This document shows positions 44,093 through 55,300 of a stretch of DNA of 64,000 bases, one piece after another. Numbering within the stretch: the stretch's first letter is position 1; each line of letters opens with the position of its first letter. The notes beneath the pieces are model-generated. The model was not told the origin of the DNA and did no database searches. It was given only the letters and a program-made list of their open reading frames with translations. Made by a program: the position numbers and the translations under genes. The stretch is taken from assembly GCA_029931535.1 (NCBI GenBank), contig JAQPZY010001128.1:898501-962500 (forward strand), read 5' to 3'. This DNA comes from Margaritifera margaritifera. Its lineage: Eukaryota; Mollusca; Bivalvia; Unionida; Margaritiferidae.

Positions 44093-46125
44093 TATGCTTT
44101 TATATTTATATGCCAGAAGTAGTACAACAGCTTTCCTTTACTTCATAGAGGCGAGTTAAAACAATTTTTAAAGTATATATATATATATACTGAAGTCTGG
44201 CATTTTTCTAAATGTAACTTGTTTTATTGAAACGCACTGAACTTGCATCTTGTGTATACATAAGCATATATAAAAACTGAAAAGTTCAAAGCATTTTAGC
44301 CAAGTATGAACATTAATTGCACTTAAAATAACAAGTTAATCTTATAGTTTATATTATTACTTAATTAGCTTAACTAAAAGTGTATGTAACTGGACTAAAA
44401 TAGGACAATTAAAAAAACTGCTTTACAAATACATGGGTGAAAAATAATGCTTTGCTGATTTGACATAACAAATGACAAAGAATGGTACAATTAATAAGCA
44501 ATTTGCAACTCTAAAAAACAAACTATAGATAAATAGATGTCAAACAAAATTAGGAATGTGTGAAAAGTTAGATATACACTAACTAAAATCACCAAATTTT
44601 TGCAGAGTTGCAGGTCTGTATTGCAGTTCAGTTATTACACATATTACTATCATTATTATACTATAGAAAATCAGACCTGAACTTGTTGGATAAAAAACCT
44701 GGGATCTCAAACTGCCTCGTTTTTATTTGGCCTTGGTGTGACCTGTATAATTTATGTCAAACAAGCTTTGAACGACTCACACGGTCCCCCCCCTCAAATA
44801 CTCAAACTAAGTCCATGGTCCCTTGTTTAGAAAATAAAGAATAATTAACCCTCCAGCTTACCATAAAAGACTATATACCTGTGGGCAACATTTCAACCAC
44901 ATCAATCATTCACCTATGTAAATTTGTTTACAAATAAAATATTTTAGCAGGGCAAATAACAAAAGCCATTTCTTGGCTTCTTGCGTAATAGATATCTAAT
45001 CCACAGTTATCGAAGCTGAAAGGACAGATTTAATTTAAGAAATTACTCAAACTAAGGATAACTCTGTTTTGCTTGCACACTTGCCATTTTAAGCTGTCAA
45101 GGTTCCACTGTAACCCTGGATAGAAACTATCCCAGTATCAAGATTCAGAATTTGAAAGACAGTTCTCTCTGACTTGGATTCAGATCAAATCAACAGTTTA
45201 TGATTGCAGTCTTGTTTGCTCTGGGAAAAGATATCCAGTATCAATTTATACATTTGCCTATAAGGTACACACATGTGTAATATGGACTCACTCCGTTTGC
45301 TGAGAGAGAACTGGGGACTACTAATTAGGGATGCAGACAAATTGATTGCTGTGAAAAATCTGATTATTTAAGGGCTGACTAAAACAATCTTCCACTGGAA
45401 CAGGTCACAAGATAACTGTATGAAAGGGTTATATGGGCATTATCAAGGAGAAAGTTTGAATTTAATAAAAAAAACTTTAACAAGGTCTTAAATTTTCTCT
45501 TCTGTTTTTACATATTTTACCACAAGACATATGATAAAGTAACTCAATTAGCTGATTTATCATACTTCAGTCTATAAAACTGATATCAGAAGTACTGGCA
45601 TCCACAGAAAACATTAATGTGCAAAAAAGCAATGTTAACTGTAGTTTGTGATTGTATTTTGTTTACAAGTTTCAAATTTGCAACATATGTTAGTTTTTAT
45701 AAGAATAAATTATTAAGCTATGTACAAAAAAGATATCTGCATTGCATAGTGTTTATCTGGATATCTTCATGTAAAACCATGGAATGAGATCTAAAATAAC
45801 TATGCATTAAAATAAAATGTGATGGAATGATTCAGTATGAAATGGATATATTTGAAGTACAACAAAACAGCAAAAACAATGATGATGATGGGATTTCAAC
45901 AATTCAAAAAATAATCCTCACAACACCAATAGGGATTTTTCATGGGTAAGTGGAAATGGAATTAGACCAATTGGGAAGAAAAGTTTCAGGAGTAAATTGT
46001 TAAAATTGGAATTCTGCATGATTTTGAGAACTTTTTCATTGGGATAGGGACAGGTTTTTGGCCCCTGAGAACCCCCCCAAAAAATCGATGTACTAAGCCT
46101 TTTTTTTTCCACCACCAAAATATTA
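44093..46125. other. Intergenic, no feature recognised
   Basis: AT-rich sequence with a short TA run at 44177-44190. The small open frames are unsupported by any motif. Confidence 0.5.
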
Positions 46126-46310
46126 CATACAATATTTACCCATGTATAAGCTGGATTTAATTGGGAACTCTATAGACCCTGATCTCTTGCCACATAATAT
46201 GCTAGTAGATCATGGTGTATGCTGTCTGCTTGAAATCATTAGTAAAACAAACAGTATAACCCCTGTTCAATGTAAAAGTACATTTCAGTCTATGCTGTTT
46301 GTACCTTACC
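46126..46310. mobile_element. Decayed double-hairpin element, copy 11
   Basis: The left part CCCATGTATAAGCTGG and hairpin I arms (CTATAGACCCTGATCTCTTG; TAGTAGATCATGGTGTATGC) are recognisable, followed by linker AATCATTAGTAAAACAAACA. The second hairpin is mostly gone. A further trace, CAGTGCATTATGTGCTGGCA, is at 47245-47275. Confidence 0.6.
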
Positions 46311-48235
46311 AGAGGAGTTTGACATTTTGTACATAAGAAAACAATTAAACACCAGTATCTATACTATAAATTTACATATATGATATAGTTAAAATATAGA
46401 TTATGGTATTTCATTTGTTTTCTAAACATTAGTTGTTTTTTTATAGATGAAAGGTCAAACTACTGTGGTCTTACATGCAAGCAAATACAGCATGTATCCT
46501 AAATCCTATCAGGATCTTGTAGGTACTATGTCTGCAGCTAGTATGCAGGATTCCCCCAGTTCTAGAAAATCCCATAACAGCTTGAAGAATTTCTTTTTGA
46601 GACCTCCATAATGTCATGGAAATTGAAAAAAAAATTATGGCAGTTTATGAAAACAAACATGGATAGGGTTCAACACTTTCAAAATAAGATGGTAACCTGG
46701 TGGGCTACCTAGCCTAAATTCACTAACCAAAAAAGAAACTTTAAAATAAAACTCGTAATTTTAAGACTTCCCTCATTTTCTTATCAGACAATTATAAATA
46801 AATAGTATTGCTTTAAAAGAATACAGAACAGGTGATGATACTGCATAATAACCCATATTAAGCTACCTAAATTCAACATGTGAAGCCCAGACCAAGCATT
46901 TTGGAAGCCCATGGACTCCAGTCACAACATTTGTTGGCCCTGCATGGAACTGGATAATTGCACCAGAAATCAAGCCATGGATCTCTCACTCTTTTAATCA
47001 AGTGCCTCACAAAATAAAATTTAAGTAAAAACAAAATTCACCTGAAAGAAATTGAGACAATTCATGTTTAATTGGAGGTCATCTCCCAGTGCTTATATTA
47101 AAGATCTGTGGACTGGAAACATAAATATGAACTTTAAAATTTGAATGGAAACATGCAATTTTGGGGTTTATCATGGAAATATCATGTACAGTACAAAATT
47201 TAACCAGTGTAAAATACCCAACCACACACATCACAAACCATGAACTGACAGTGCATTATGTGCTGGCAGATTTAGGGCCTACATGTAGTGTGATTAATAT
47301 TTAAGTACAGCCAGTGGATTTCCAATATTTATAAGAATGATTGCACCAGAAAGCTGGATGCTTAGTAAGAAACTGATACATTAAATGTATGTCCACTTTG
47401 GTATTGTTGGTATTATATTTATAAAAAGAAGCACATAAAATTTAACCACAATCATTAAAAAAAATACATTCAGAACAAAACTCTGCAAAGCAAACAAAAT
47501 GTAACCATCATTAAAAAAATTCATTCAGGACAAAACTCTGAGACAGTTATCTGTCAATGCATGACGAGATAAAAAAATATACTTAAAACTGAATACTCAA
47601 GGTACAATAAACATTAAAAAATGTTCACATATTTATTTATATGAGATTCATGACAGCCGCACAATATGCTTTTCTCCTGAGGGGTATTTGCAATACAGAC
47701 TCTAATATGGATTGAAACAAGATAAATAACAATAAACTTTGTGTACATATTTTTGAGAGAGGAGAATTCTATTTCACAATGCTTCACATAATGATATAAA
47801 GGTCTATTTACACGATATTTTCAAAATAAGTATTCATTTCTGGAAGACCGATTAAAAAAAATGTCTCTATAACGTTACTGTCTTGTAATGTTGTTTGAAC
47901 AATTAGGTGTGTTGCTTTGTGCAAATGCAATTTGGGAGCACATGCCAGGATGCTTTCTGTCAAGTTTGGTCAAATTCTACTCATCAGTTTGGTAAAGAAG
48001 TTGTTAAAGGTTTTTCTATTTTCAGTACCAGCTGCCATATTTGAATAGCAGATCATAAACTTGATTATTATAATGAATATCTGCACATGCCAACAGAAGA
48101 CTTACATTAAGTTATCTTGTTTCCCACCCTTGTCCCAAAACATTTCCATATTGTCACTATGGAGCTGGGAATAGACTATGTGGAAATTGGAGATTCTGAT
48201 GTCTTGGTTTTAAAAAATGTACACACAAATGAAGG
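46311..48235. other. Intergenic, no gene recognised
   Basis: AT-rich sequence with a trace of a palindromic element near 47250 and a near-duplicate phrase (ACATTCAGAACAAAACTCTG at 47466; TCATTCAGGACAAAACTCTG at 47521). No coding signal. Confidence 0.5.
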
Positions 48236-48345
48236 ACCTTATAACAGGAACCATGTTATAATAAAGAGACTTATAACAGGAAACATGTTATAATGAAGGG
48301 CATTATAACAGGAACCATGTTATAATAAAGGGCGTTATAGTGACG
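48236..48345 (+). repeat. Short tandem repeat, about 32 bp, 3 copies
   Basis: TTATAACAGGAACCATGTTA followed by TAATAAAG recurs three times. Each unit itself contains a small palindrome. It ends in GTTATAGTGACGGAGTGCTG, like the end of the 3464-3874 element. Confidence 0.85.
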
Positions 48346-48634
48346 GAGTGCTGTATTTGGAAGTTTTGAGTAAATTCTCTGTCTTGGTCTGACAAGTTTT
48401 ATGAATTATGGCCAAATTCTCCAGATGTACATGTGTATGTGCGCAATCTGGACCCTATATAGCTGTATGAATTTCTCTCCATCAGAACAGAATTTAAAAT
48501 ACTTTGTTAGACTGATATTATCCACAGTGTAATGAAACTCGCTGTTAAATCTGGAGAAACTTTGTTCCCCTTTTAGTTCAATGAGACATATTGTAATTTT
48601 GTCTTGCATGTGAAAGCATAAAGAGATCACTTTG

Positions 48635-49419
48635 TCACGGCAGTGTCACACAAGCGGGATAAAGAGATCACTTTGCCATTGCAGTGTCACACAAGCGGGA
48701 TAGAGAGATCACTTTGTCATGGCAGTGTTACACAAGCAGGATAAAGAGATCACTTTGCCATTGCAGTGTCACACAAGCAGGATAAAGAGATCACTTTGTC
48801 ATGGCAGTGTCACATAAGCAGGATAAAAAGATCCCTTAGTCATGGCAGTGTCACACAAGCACGATCAAGAGATCACTTTGCCATCACAGTGTCACACAAG
48901 CGGGATAAAGAGATCACTTTGTCATGGCAGTGTCACACAAGCGGGATAAAGAGATCACTTTGTCATGGCTGTGTCACACAAGCAGCATAAAGAGATCACT
49001 TTGTCATGGCAGTGTCACACAAGTGGGATAAAGAGATCACTTTGTCATGGCAGTGTCACACAAGCTGGATAAAGAGATTACTTTGTTATTAGTGTCACAC
49101 AAGCAGTATAAAGAGATCACTTTGTCATGGCAGTGTCACACAAGCGGGATAAAGAGATCACTTTGTCATGGCAGTGTCACACAAGCAACATAAAGAGATC
49201 ACTTAGTCATGGCAGTGTCACACAAGCAGGATAAAGAGATCATTTTGCCATTGCAGTGTCACACAAGCAGGATAAAGAGATCACTTTGTCATGGCAGTGT
49301 CACACAAGCGGGATAAAGAGATCACTTTGCCATCGCAGTGTCACACAAGCAGGATAAAGAGATCACTTTGTCATGGCAGTGTCACACAAGCAGGATAGAA
49401 GAATCACTTTGTCATGGCA
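48635..49419 (+). repeat. 41-bp tandem repeat array, about 19 copies
   Basis: The unit is GTGTCACACAAGCGGGATAA, then AGAGATCACTTTGTCATGGCA. Variation is concentrated at AAGC(G/A)GGAT and at TCATGGCA versus CCATTGCA. The period is not divisible by three. The array resumes at 50286-50420 after an inserted element. Confidence 0.95.
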
Positions 49420-50285
49420 AATGATGGAAAGAAAGTCACATGAAAAAAAATCATGGAATAAAGTCACACAAGCAAAAAAAGTTGCAGGAAAAAGTTTCAA
49501 TTGTTAAGTATACAATTATACAAATTTTTCTTTACTGTAAGTGACATTAAAATGTGTTACTTTGTTCTTACAATTTAGTACCATTATTATGAACAAATTA
49601 TTCTGCAAACTATACAAAAGTTGAAAAACTTGCTTTATCATTAATAAACATGTTAAATTTATGACAAATTATAATAAAAACAAATAAAATGTGTTTATTG
49701 AGTAACTGTTGAGTAGTTACTTGATCAGTTAGACTGTATGGTTTTATAGGTTTAACGCAATTTTTCAACACATGATACAAGGCAGCCAGTATATTTGGTG
49801 GAGGAAAAACATGAGAAGACTCCGGGAAGAACCACAGACCGATGGTTGAGCCAAGACTTGAACTTACGCAGACAGAAGTGAAATGTGTGAGTCATCTGTA
49901 AGGCATGCGCCTTAGACCACTCGGCCACCTGGGGCCCCTTGATCAGTTAGAACTCATCAATTATTGATTGTGTTTGTGCTATTCTCATAATGAAAAAAAA
50001 CATATAGGAATCTATAATCTCTGCCCTGCAACTACTTTTTGAGTAATACAAAAGAAAGTGCACTCATGATATCTTATAATGCATTGTTTTTGTACATCTA
50101 ACATGCCTATATATAAAATAATACAATTATATTACTTCTAGTCCTGTACAGTTTTATTTTATCTCATCCAAACTAATGATTATGGCATTTTTCCTGTGAC
50201 TTTTTTACAATGACTTTATTTCCCAAGTAAAAGTATGACTTTTTATATGTGACTTTGTTTCCTGTGAATTTCTTTCCATTTTCCA
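49420..50285. mobile_element. Foldback-like transposon inserted in the 41-bp array
   Basis: The left flank is rich in AAAGTCACA-GAAAA motifs (GATGGAAAGAAAGTCACATG), and the right flank is the same in reverse (ending GAATTTCTTTCCATTTTCCA). Array units stop at TCATGGCA on the left and resume at TCATGGGCAGTG on the right, indicating a target duplication of about 8 bases. A SINE (49737-49940) lies inside. No transposase is seen. Confidence 0.7.
49737..49940 (-). mobile_element. tRNA-derived SINE, minus strand, second copy
   Basis: The reverse complement begins CCAGGTGGCCGAGTGGTCTA (A box as in Leu/Ser tRNAs) with AAGTTCAAGTCTTGGC as B box, then the body shared with 43566-43836 and a tail ending near GTTAAACC. 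It is not a tRNA gene: no closing acceptor stem is visible. Confidence 0.82.
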
Positions 50286-50420
50286 TCATGGGCAGTGTCA
50301 CACATGTGGCATACAAAGAAGTCAGATAAAGAGATCACTGTTAAGGCAGCATCACACACAAGTGGGATAAAGAGATCACTTTGTCATGGCAGTGCCACAC
50401 AAGTGGGACAAGAGTTCTTC
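50286..50420 (+). repeat. Remnant end of the 41-bp array
   Basis: Three imperfect units (GATAAAGAGATCACT, GGCAGTGCCACACAAGTGGG) are separated from the main array by the element at 49420-50285. Confidence 0.9.
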
Positions 50421-50640
50421 GAAGGGACTGTACAAAAGATCATTTCTACCTTGTAACTGCAGAGTCTTGAAACCATCTCTGATATTTTTGAGCACTAAAA
50501 AGATTTTCAAATTAGATGCTGTCACAGTCATATTGGAAGTAAGATCAGCACCATTTCATGTAGGACCAGCTAGATATCATTAGACGCCTTTTGTTGAAAA
50601 CCCCAGATACCAAAAGTCGCATCTCCTACCCGACTCCTGC
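50421..50640 (-). repeat. Modular repeat family A, short minus-strand fragment
   Basis: The tail module in reverse (CTTGAAACCATCTCTGATAT at 50467) is followed by about one core unit (CAGCACCATTTCATGTAGGA). The same order is seen at 62.7-62.9 kb. Confidence 0.8.
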
Positions 50641-50699
50641 TAGCTTTGGTTACAAATTGGCAGCCTGCAATACACAAGCACCACTATTAAAGGTAAGTC

Positions 50700-52259
50700 A
50701 GTAGTGAATGTGCTGTCCTTTAGATTAAAGACTTGTATTTAAGAAAGAAATAACCCATCTCTTATTTTCTATGCATGCAACAAGCTGATGGAATTCTGAT
50801 TAATAAAGTAATGATTTTATTTTTTTAAAATTACGTTTAGTGCTATTTGTTGTGTATTGGTCTAACCCAGCAGTTGGTTGAGTATATATGCACTTTTCCA
50901 TCTCTGTCAATGATCAAAGACCACATGAAAATAAGGGGTTTACATTTAACTAAAATTCTGTTTACTCAATACATTTCAGGAAGGCATATTTGCTATATTT
51001 TTCCTTTGGAGATCAGCCTAACGCCTCCAAATCCTCTCCACCCACTTTTTGATCCTTTACAGAAGAACCCTAACTGTGCAAAGACAACTGTTAAATAAAT
51101 TTTTTTACTCATAATCTCATTTAAAAAAATGATAAAAATTATCTGCTGTGAAAATATAAACATACGATATTATATCCATTGATAAAAACATTCCTAGTAA
51201 CACTAAATGAAAAGTGGCATGTATGATTCACCGACCATAATGCTTTTAGTGTTATGCTATTGCTGCTACTGTCTGAGAAAAGACTCGGAGGTCAATGGGG
51301 TATTACCTAATAGATATAATTGAGAAATTGTCAATTGCAGATCTGGTTTGATACTTTTAACAGCCAGGTGCACCTTATTCAAAATTAAATACAGTAACGT
51401 TTTATGACAAAGTTTTACTGGTGGTGCCCTAGGTTTTGCTTTCATACGCAAGACATGGAGTTCTTGGAATACTTGTATAAAAGGAAAAATACATTTAAGA
51501 TAATTGCCTCCATATTCCAATCCCAAAACAATGTATCTTTTTACCACATATGATCAATCCAACAACAAACAACAACAAAAAGAAAGACCTAGATTTGCCA
51601 TTACACAGAGTGCCAGTAGATCAAATTGCATGTTTTTCACTTGAAATCCCAAGTGGAATGAACAGCGTTGAACCTTGGCTGGTTTGATTTTTTACAGTTC
51701 TGGAAGAAGAAAAGGCTTCTTCCAGTTGTTCAATTTGACATCTCTTGTCAAAAACTCTTCTGTCTCTTCCAAATATCCAGTGGAAGAGGAAGGCAGGAGA
51801 AATATGGCATCTGCATACAGACCAGCACTGTTTTCATACTTAAACTGTCAAAGTGCATCTTGTACAATTATATTTTCAGACATGGAAAATGCTTTAAGTC
51901 ATTCCTGTTATGCAATCTGGTATTGTAAAAAATCATAACTTTAATAATCTAATGTGATATTAGACAATAGCATGTTCTATGTGCACACTGCAACTGTCAA
52001 CAACGTGGTAGTCAAAGGTCACTGTCTTGTAATACTAATTCCAAGTAAGCAAAATGTTCGATTTAGACACCTAATTATATTTCTTCTAGATCTGCTCTTC
52101 TGTGTTGGAAGAGATCAAATCAAAACCAGCTGCTTGATCTATTGGCATATTAGGTTATGGCAACATGGGTCTATGATATTTGTAATGGGTAAATATGGTA
52201 GAATTCAAGTTTCAATAGAAGAGCCATGTTTTACTCCATCTGTCTCGTTCTTGTAGCTA
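50700..52259. other. 3' flank and possible 3' UTR of the Rab gene
   Basis: No coding motif is recognised. The part next to 52260 should contain the 3' UTR of the minus-strand Rab gene. A faint hairpin-family trace (CTAGATTTGCCATTACACAG) lies near 51590. The poly(A) site cannot be chosen with confidence. Confidence 0.45.
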
Positions 52260-52344
52260 TCACCTGCAGCAGCCTTTTTTCTTTGCCTCATCATCAAGTC
52301 TGAAAGATTTCTCAATTTCTCTGTCTTCCTTCTCCCTTAATAAG
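52260..52344 (-). CDS. Rab GTPase last exon with GCCR prenylation site
   Basis: Acceptor TTTATTGTAG precedes 52344 and TGA is at 52262-52260. After completing a Ser codon it encodes LLREKEDREIEKSFRLDDEA and KKKGCCR. Two adjacent Cys close to the C-terminus fit Rab geranylgeranylation. Confidence 0.9.
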
Positions 52345-55300
52345 CTACAATAAAGGAAAAACATTAGTAAGTACTGTATCACTGATATGATGACCCTTCC
52401 CCCACCTCCACAACTATTTAACAAGTCCATGTGTAATTTGCCATGAAATCTGCCTGGAAAAAGGGCTGCTATACCAGTAAAATGTTTACAGCTGTTCTAC
52501 ATATATATTGGCTAATAAGTCAAGGATTTTTAAAAAAATGTTTTCACTCTGATTTTAGCAAAATTTCCAGATTTATTTCTCTGAATTACTCTCATAATTT
52601 TTCACAAATTGTATTAGTTTACAGAACAGCCAGAATTTGCGTTTATCAGGCTTATAAATCAACCCTTATTTGCAAACCTGTCAACAGCAGCCACCCATGG
52701 GAAAAGGCAAAACTGGCCTTTGAACACAGGTGACCTCCGTACACAGGTTCAACTTTTAAAATTGGTTTCTGAACAAATACCATGCACTCAATATCATTAC
52801 TATTATTATTATTTTTATTATTATTATTATTACATTATCAAGATTGTTTATGTGCACTATTCAACAAAATCATAAAATACGCATGTATGTTGTTCTCTCC
52901 CAAATTTATTTCCACACAAGATTGCTGTATCCTGCTCACTTTAATCCATCCTGTAAATTAAATCATCACTGACTTAAAATAATCATTGATTTTGGTTTGT
53001 TTTGTGCACCATGACAAAACAATAATTTCACTACTGATTGACAGCTTACATATGACTGTAAAACAGAGGACTGACTCTTCGGTCATCCAACTTGTATAAA
53101 TTTCACTTGGAAGCAGCTGTTCATGTTTTAAAAATAGTATCTGGATAAACCAGTTACATTATAATATATACAAATTTGGGGGGACACGGTAGCAGTTCAT
53201 ACAAGCTAATAATCCAGATAATTGGCATCCAGATAATTTACATTTTACTGTATACATAACTAAGTATAATGTTGTGATTTAGTATCTGGCTTTTTTGTTC
53301 TCCGAGTAAGCTACCAAATATTGTAAGATAAAGCTTTTTAGCAGAATATCATTTCTGATTTTCATCTATTTTGATTTTTAGAAGTTAAATGAATGTTCTC
53401 AATTCTCTTCTTGTAATTGTTTTTATTGCCATGTGAGACTGTTCATTAAACTGTAATTCACCAGTATCAGTCCCTACAAACGTTATAAAATGCTGTTAAT
53501 CATCCACTATGATAATAAAAAATTCTTCTTCTTTCAATGATAAAAAAAAAAAATACAAGTCAAAAGTGTAGCCATGTAGTGTACAAAGTAGTTTTATTGT
53601 TAACAATGTTAAAATGTTTAGGGGGTGATAATAATATAGAAAAGTAGGAGCTGGGGATGCCAAACTAATTAATTTGGTATCAGAGCACCCATCTGGGGTT
53701 CATAGGGTATTGTATAAGATGTGCATCTATTCCTTAGAAACATATACTGATTTCACATACCTTGCCAGACCTCTCATGGATTCTACAACATTTTCTCCAC
53801 TCTTAGCACTAGTCTCATAGAACAAAGCACCATATTCCTGCATTTAAGAAATAAAAATACAAAGTGTTATTCCAAACTTAAAAGTTTAGGGAGGATGGAA
53901 GTCACTTGTATAATACACCCACCATCAAACAATTCTAATTCAAAATATCACTCCCCCCACTCCCATCTCGCTATTCCTGGAATAGCCCTAACTAAAATAA
54001 TCTTGAGGCTGCTTAAAGGTTGTGCTTCCAATGAAACTTGTATAAATCAATGAAGACTTATGAAAAGACATGTAAATAAACTGGGCAGAAAAAAGAGCAA
54101 AGTGTAACACATTAAGTCACTTGGTCTTCAAAGTACTTTTATTTAGATGTTGGTGCTATACAGATATTATTACATGATTCCCATATGAGATACTTTTCAT
54201 TTGCTGGAATGATGTCCTGAGTTGTGCTAATTCATATTACACTGTCATGACCTCATAACATATTATTTATGGTGTCATGCAGTTTAAGTGATTTGTGATA
54301 ATTCCCATCTGAGATACTTTTTCATTGGCTGACATGATGTCATGATTTGTGATAATTCCCATCTGAGACACTTTTTCATTGGCTGACATGATGTCATGAT
54401 TTGTGATAATTCCCATCTGAAACTTTTTCATTGGCTGACATGATGTCATGATTTGTGATAATTCCCATCCGAGACACTTTTTCATTGACTGACATGATGT
54501 CATGATTTGTGATAATTCACGATATTGTACTGTCATGACCTCATATTTTGTATGGTGTTGTGCAATTGAAGTGACATTTTACTACACTGAAATAAGTTGA
54601 ATTTTGAAATTTTGCATTAAATCATGTAATAAAACATTTATTATAGACCTTTGTGGAGCTGAAGATTAAGTTTCAGAAACCTGTAAACATATCATATTGA
54701 CAATTTGAGGTTTAATGGTTTATAAAACTTTATATTCAACTCTACAAAGGTCAATAATTATATAGTATCCTCCACATTCTTCCTTAAGGTCATCTGGCGC
54801 CACCATCTGGGCCAAGAAACATTCTGGATATCAGTTAATGTAAATTTTTAATGTAAATTCATTTATAATCTTAGGTATCAATCTTCTTGGCTTTGCAAAC
54901 ATTTTATTTTCATCAGTACTTCCCAATAGCATCCTTTTGTTTTCACCGAGTCCTATTGTCTTTGCAGATAACGTCCTTTAGTCTTCACGATCGACCCTAG
55001 TTTACTGAGTATTTATGCTCATGGTCTGTAGTAGTCCTACTAGTTTGTTTTATTAGCTTTCCATATTGTTATTATTGGAATTGATCTTATTGTAACTGAT
55101 GTTCACTAATCCAGCTAATACAATCTCCTGATAAGGCCCATAGCAACATTCGGCAATTTCATACTGCCCTCTTTAAAGAGCCTATTTGACTACTTACTTT
55201 GATGTTTCAATATAAGCAATCGAGTCTGACATGAGAAATGAGAAATAAATGTACTTTATTGGTATACTGAAAAGTAATGCTGATATGTACAATAAATGCT

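Noticed and set aside
49860..49940. tRNA gene of Leu/Ser type on the minus strand
   Set aside because: Only the A-box and B-box regions look right; the arms do not close and the sequence continues into a SINE body shared with 43566-43836.
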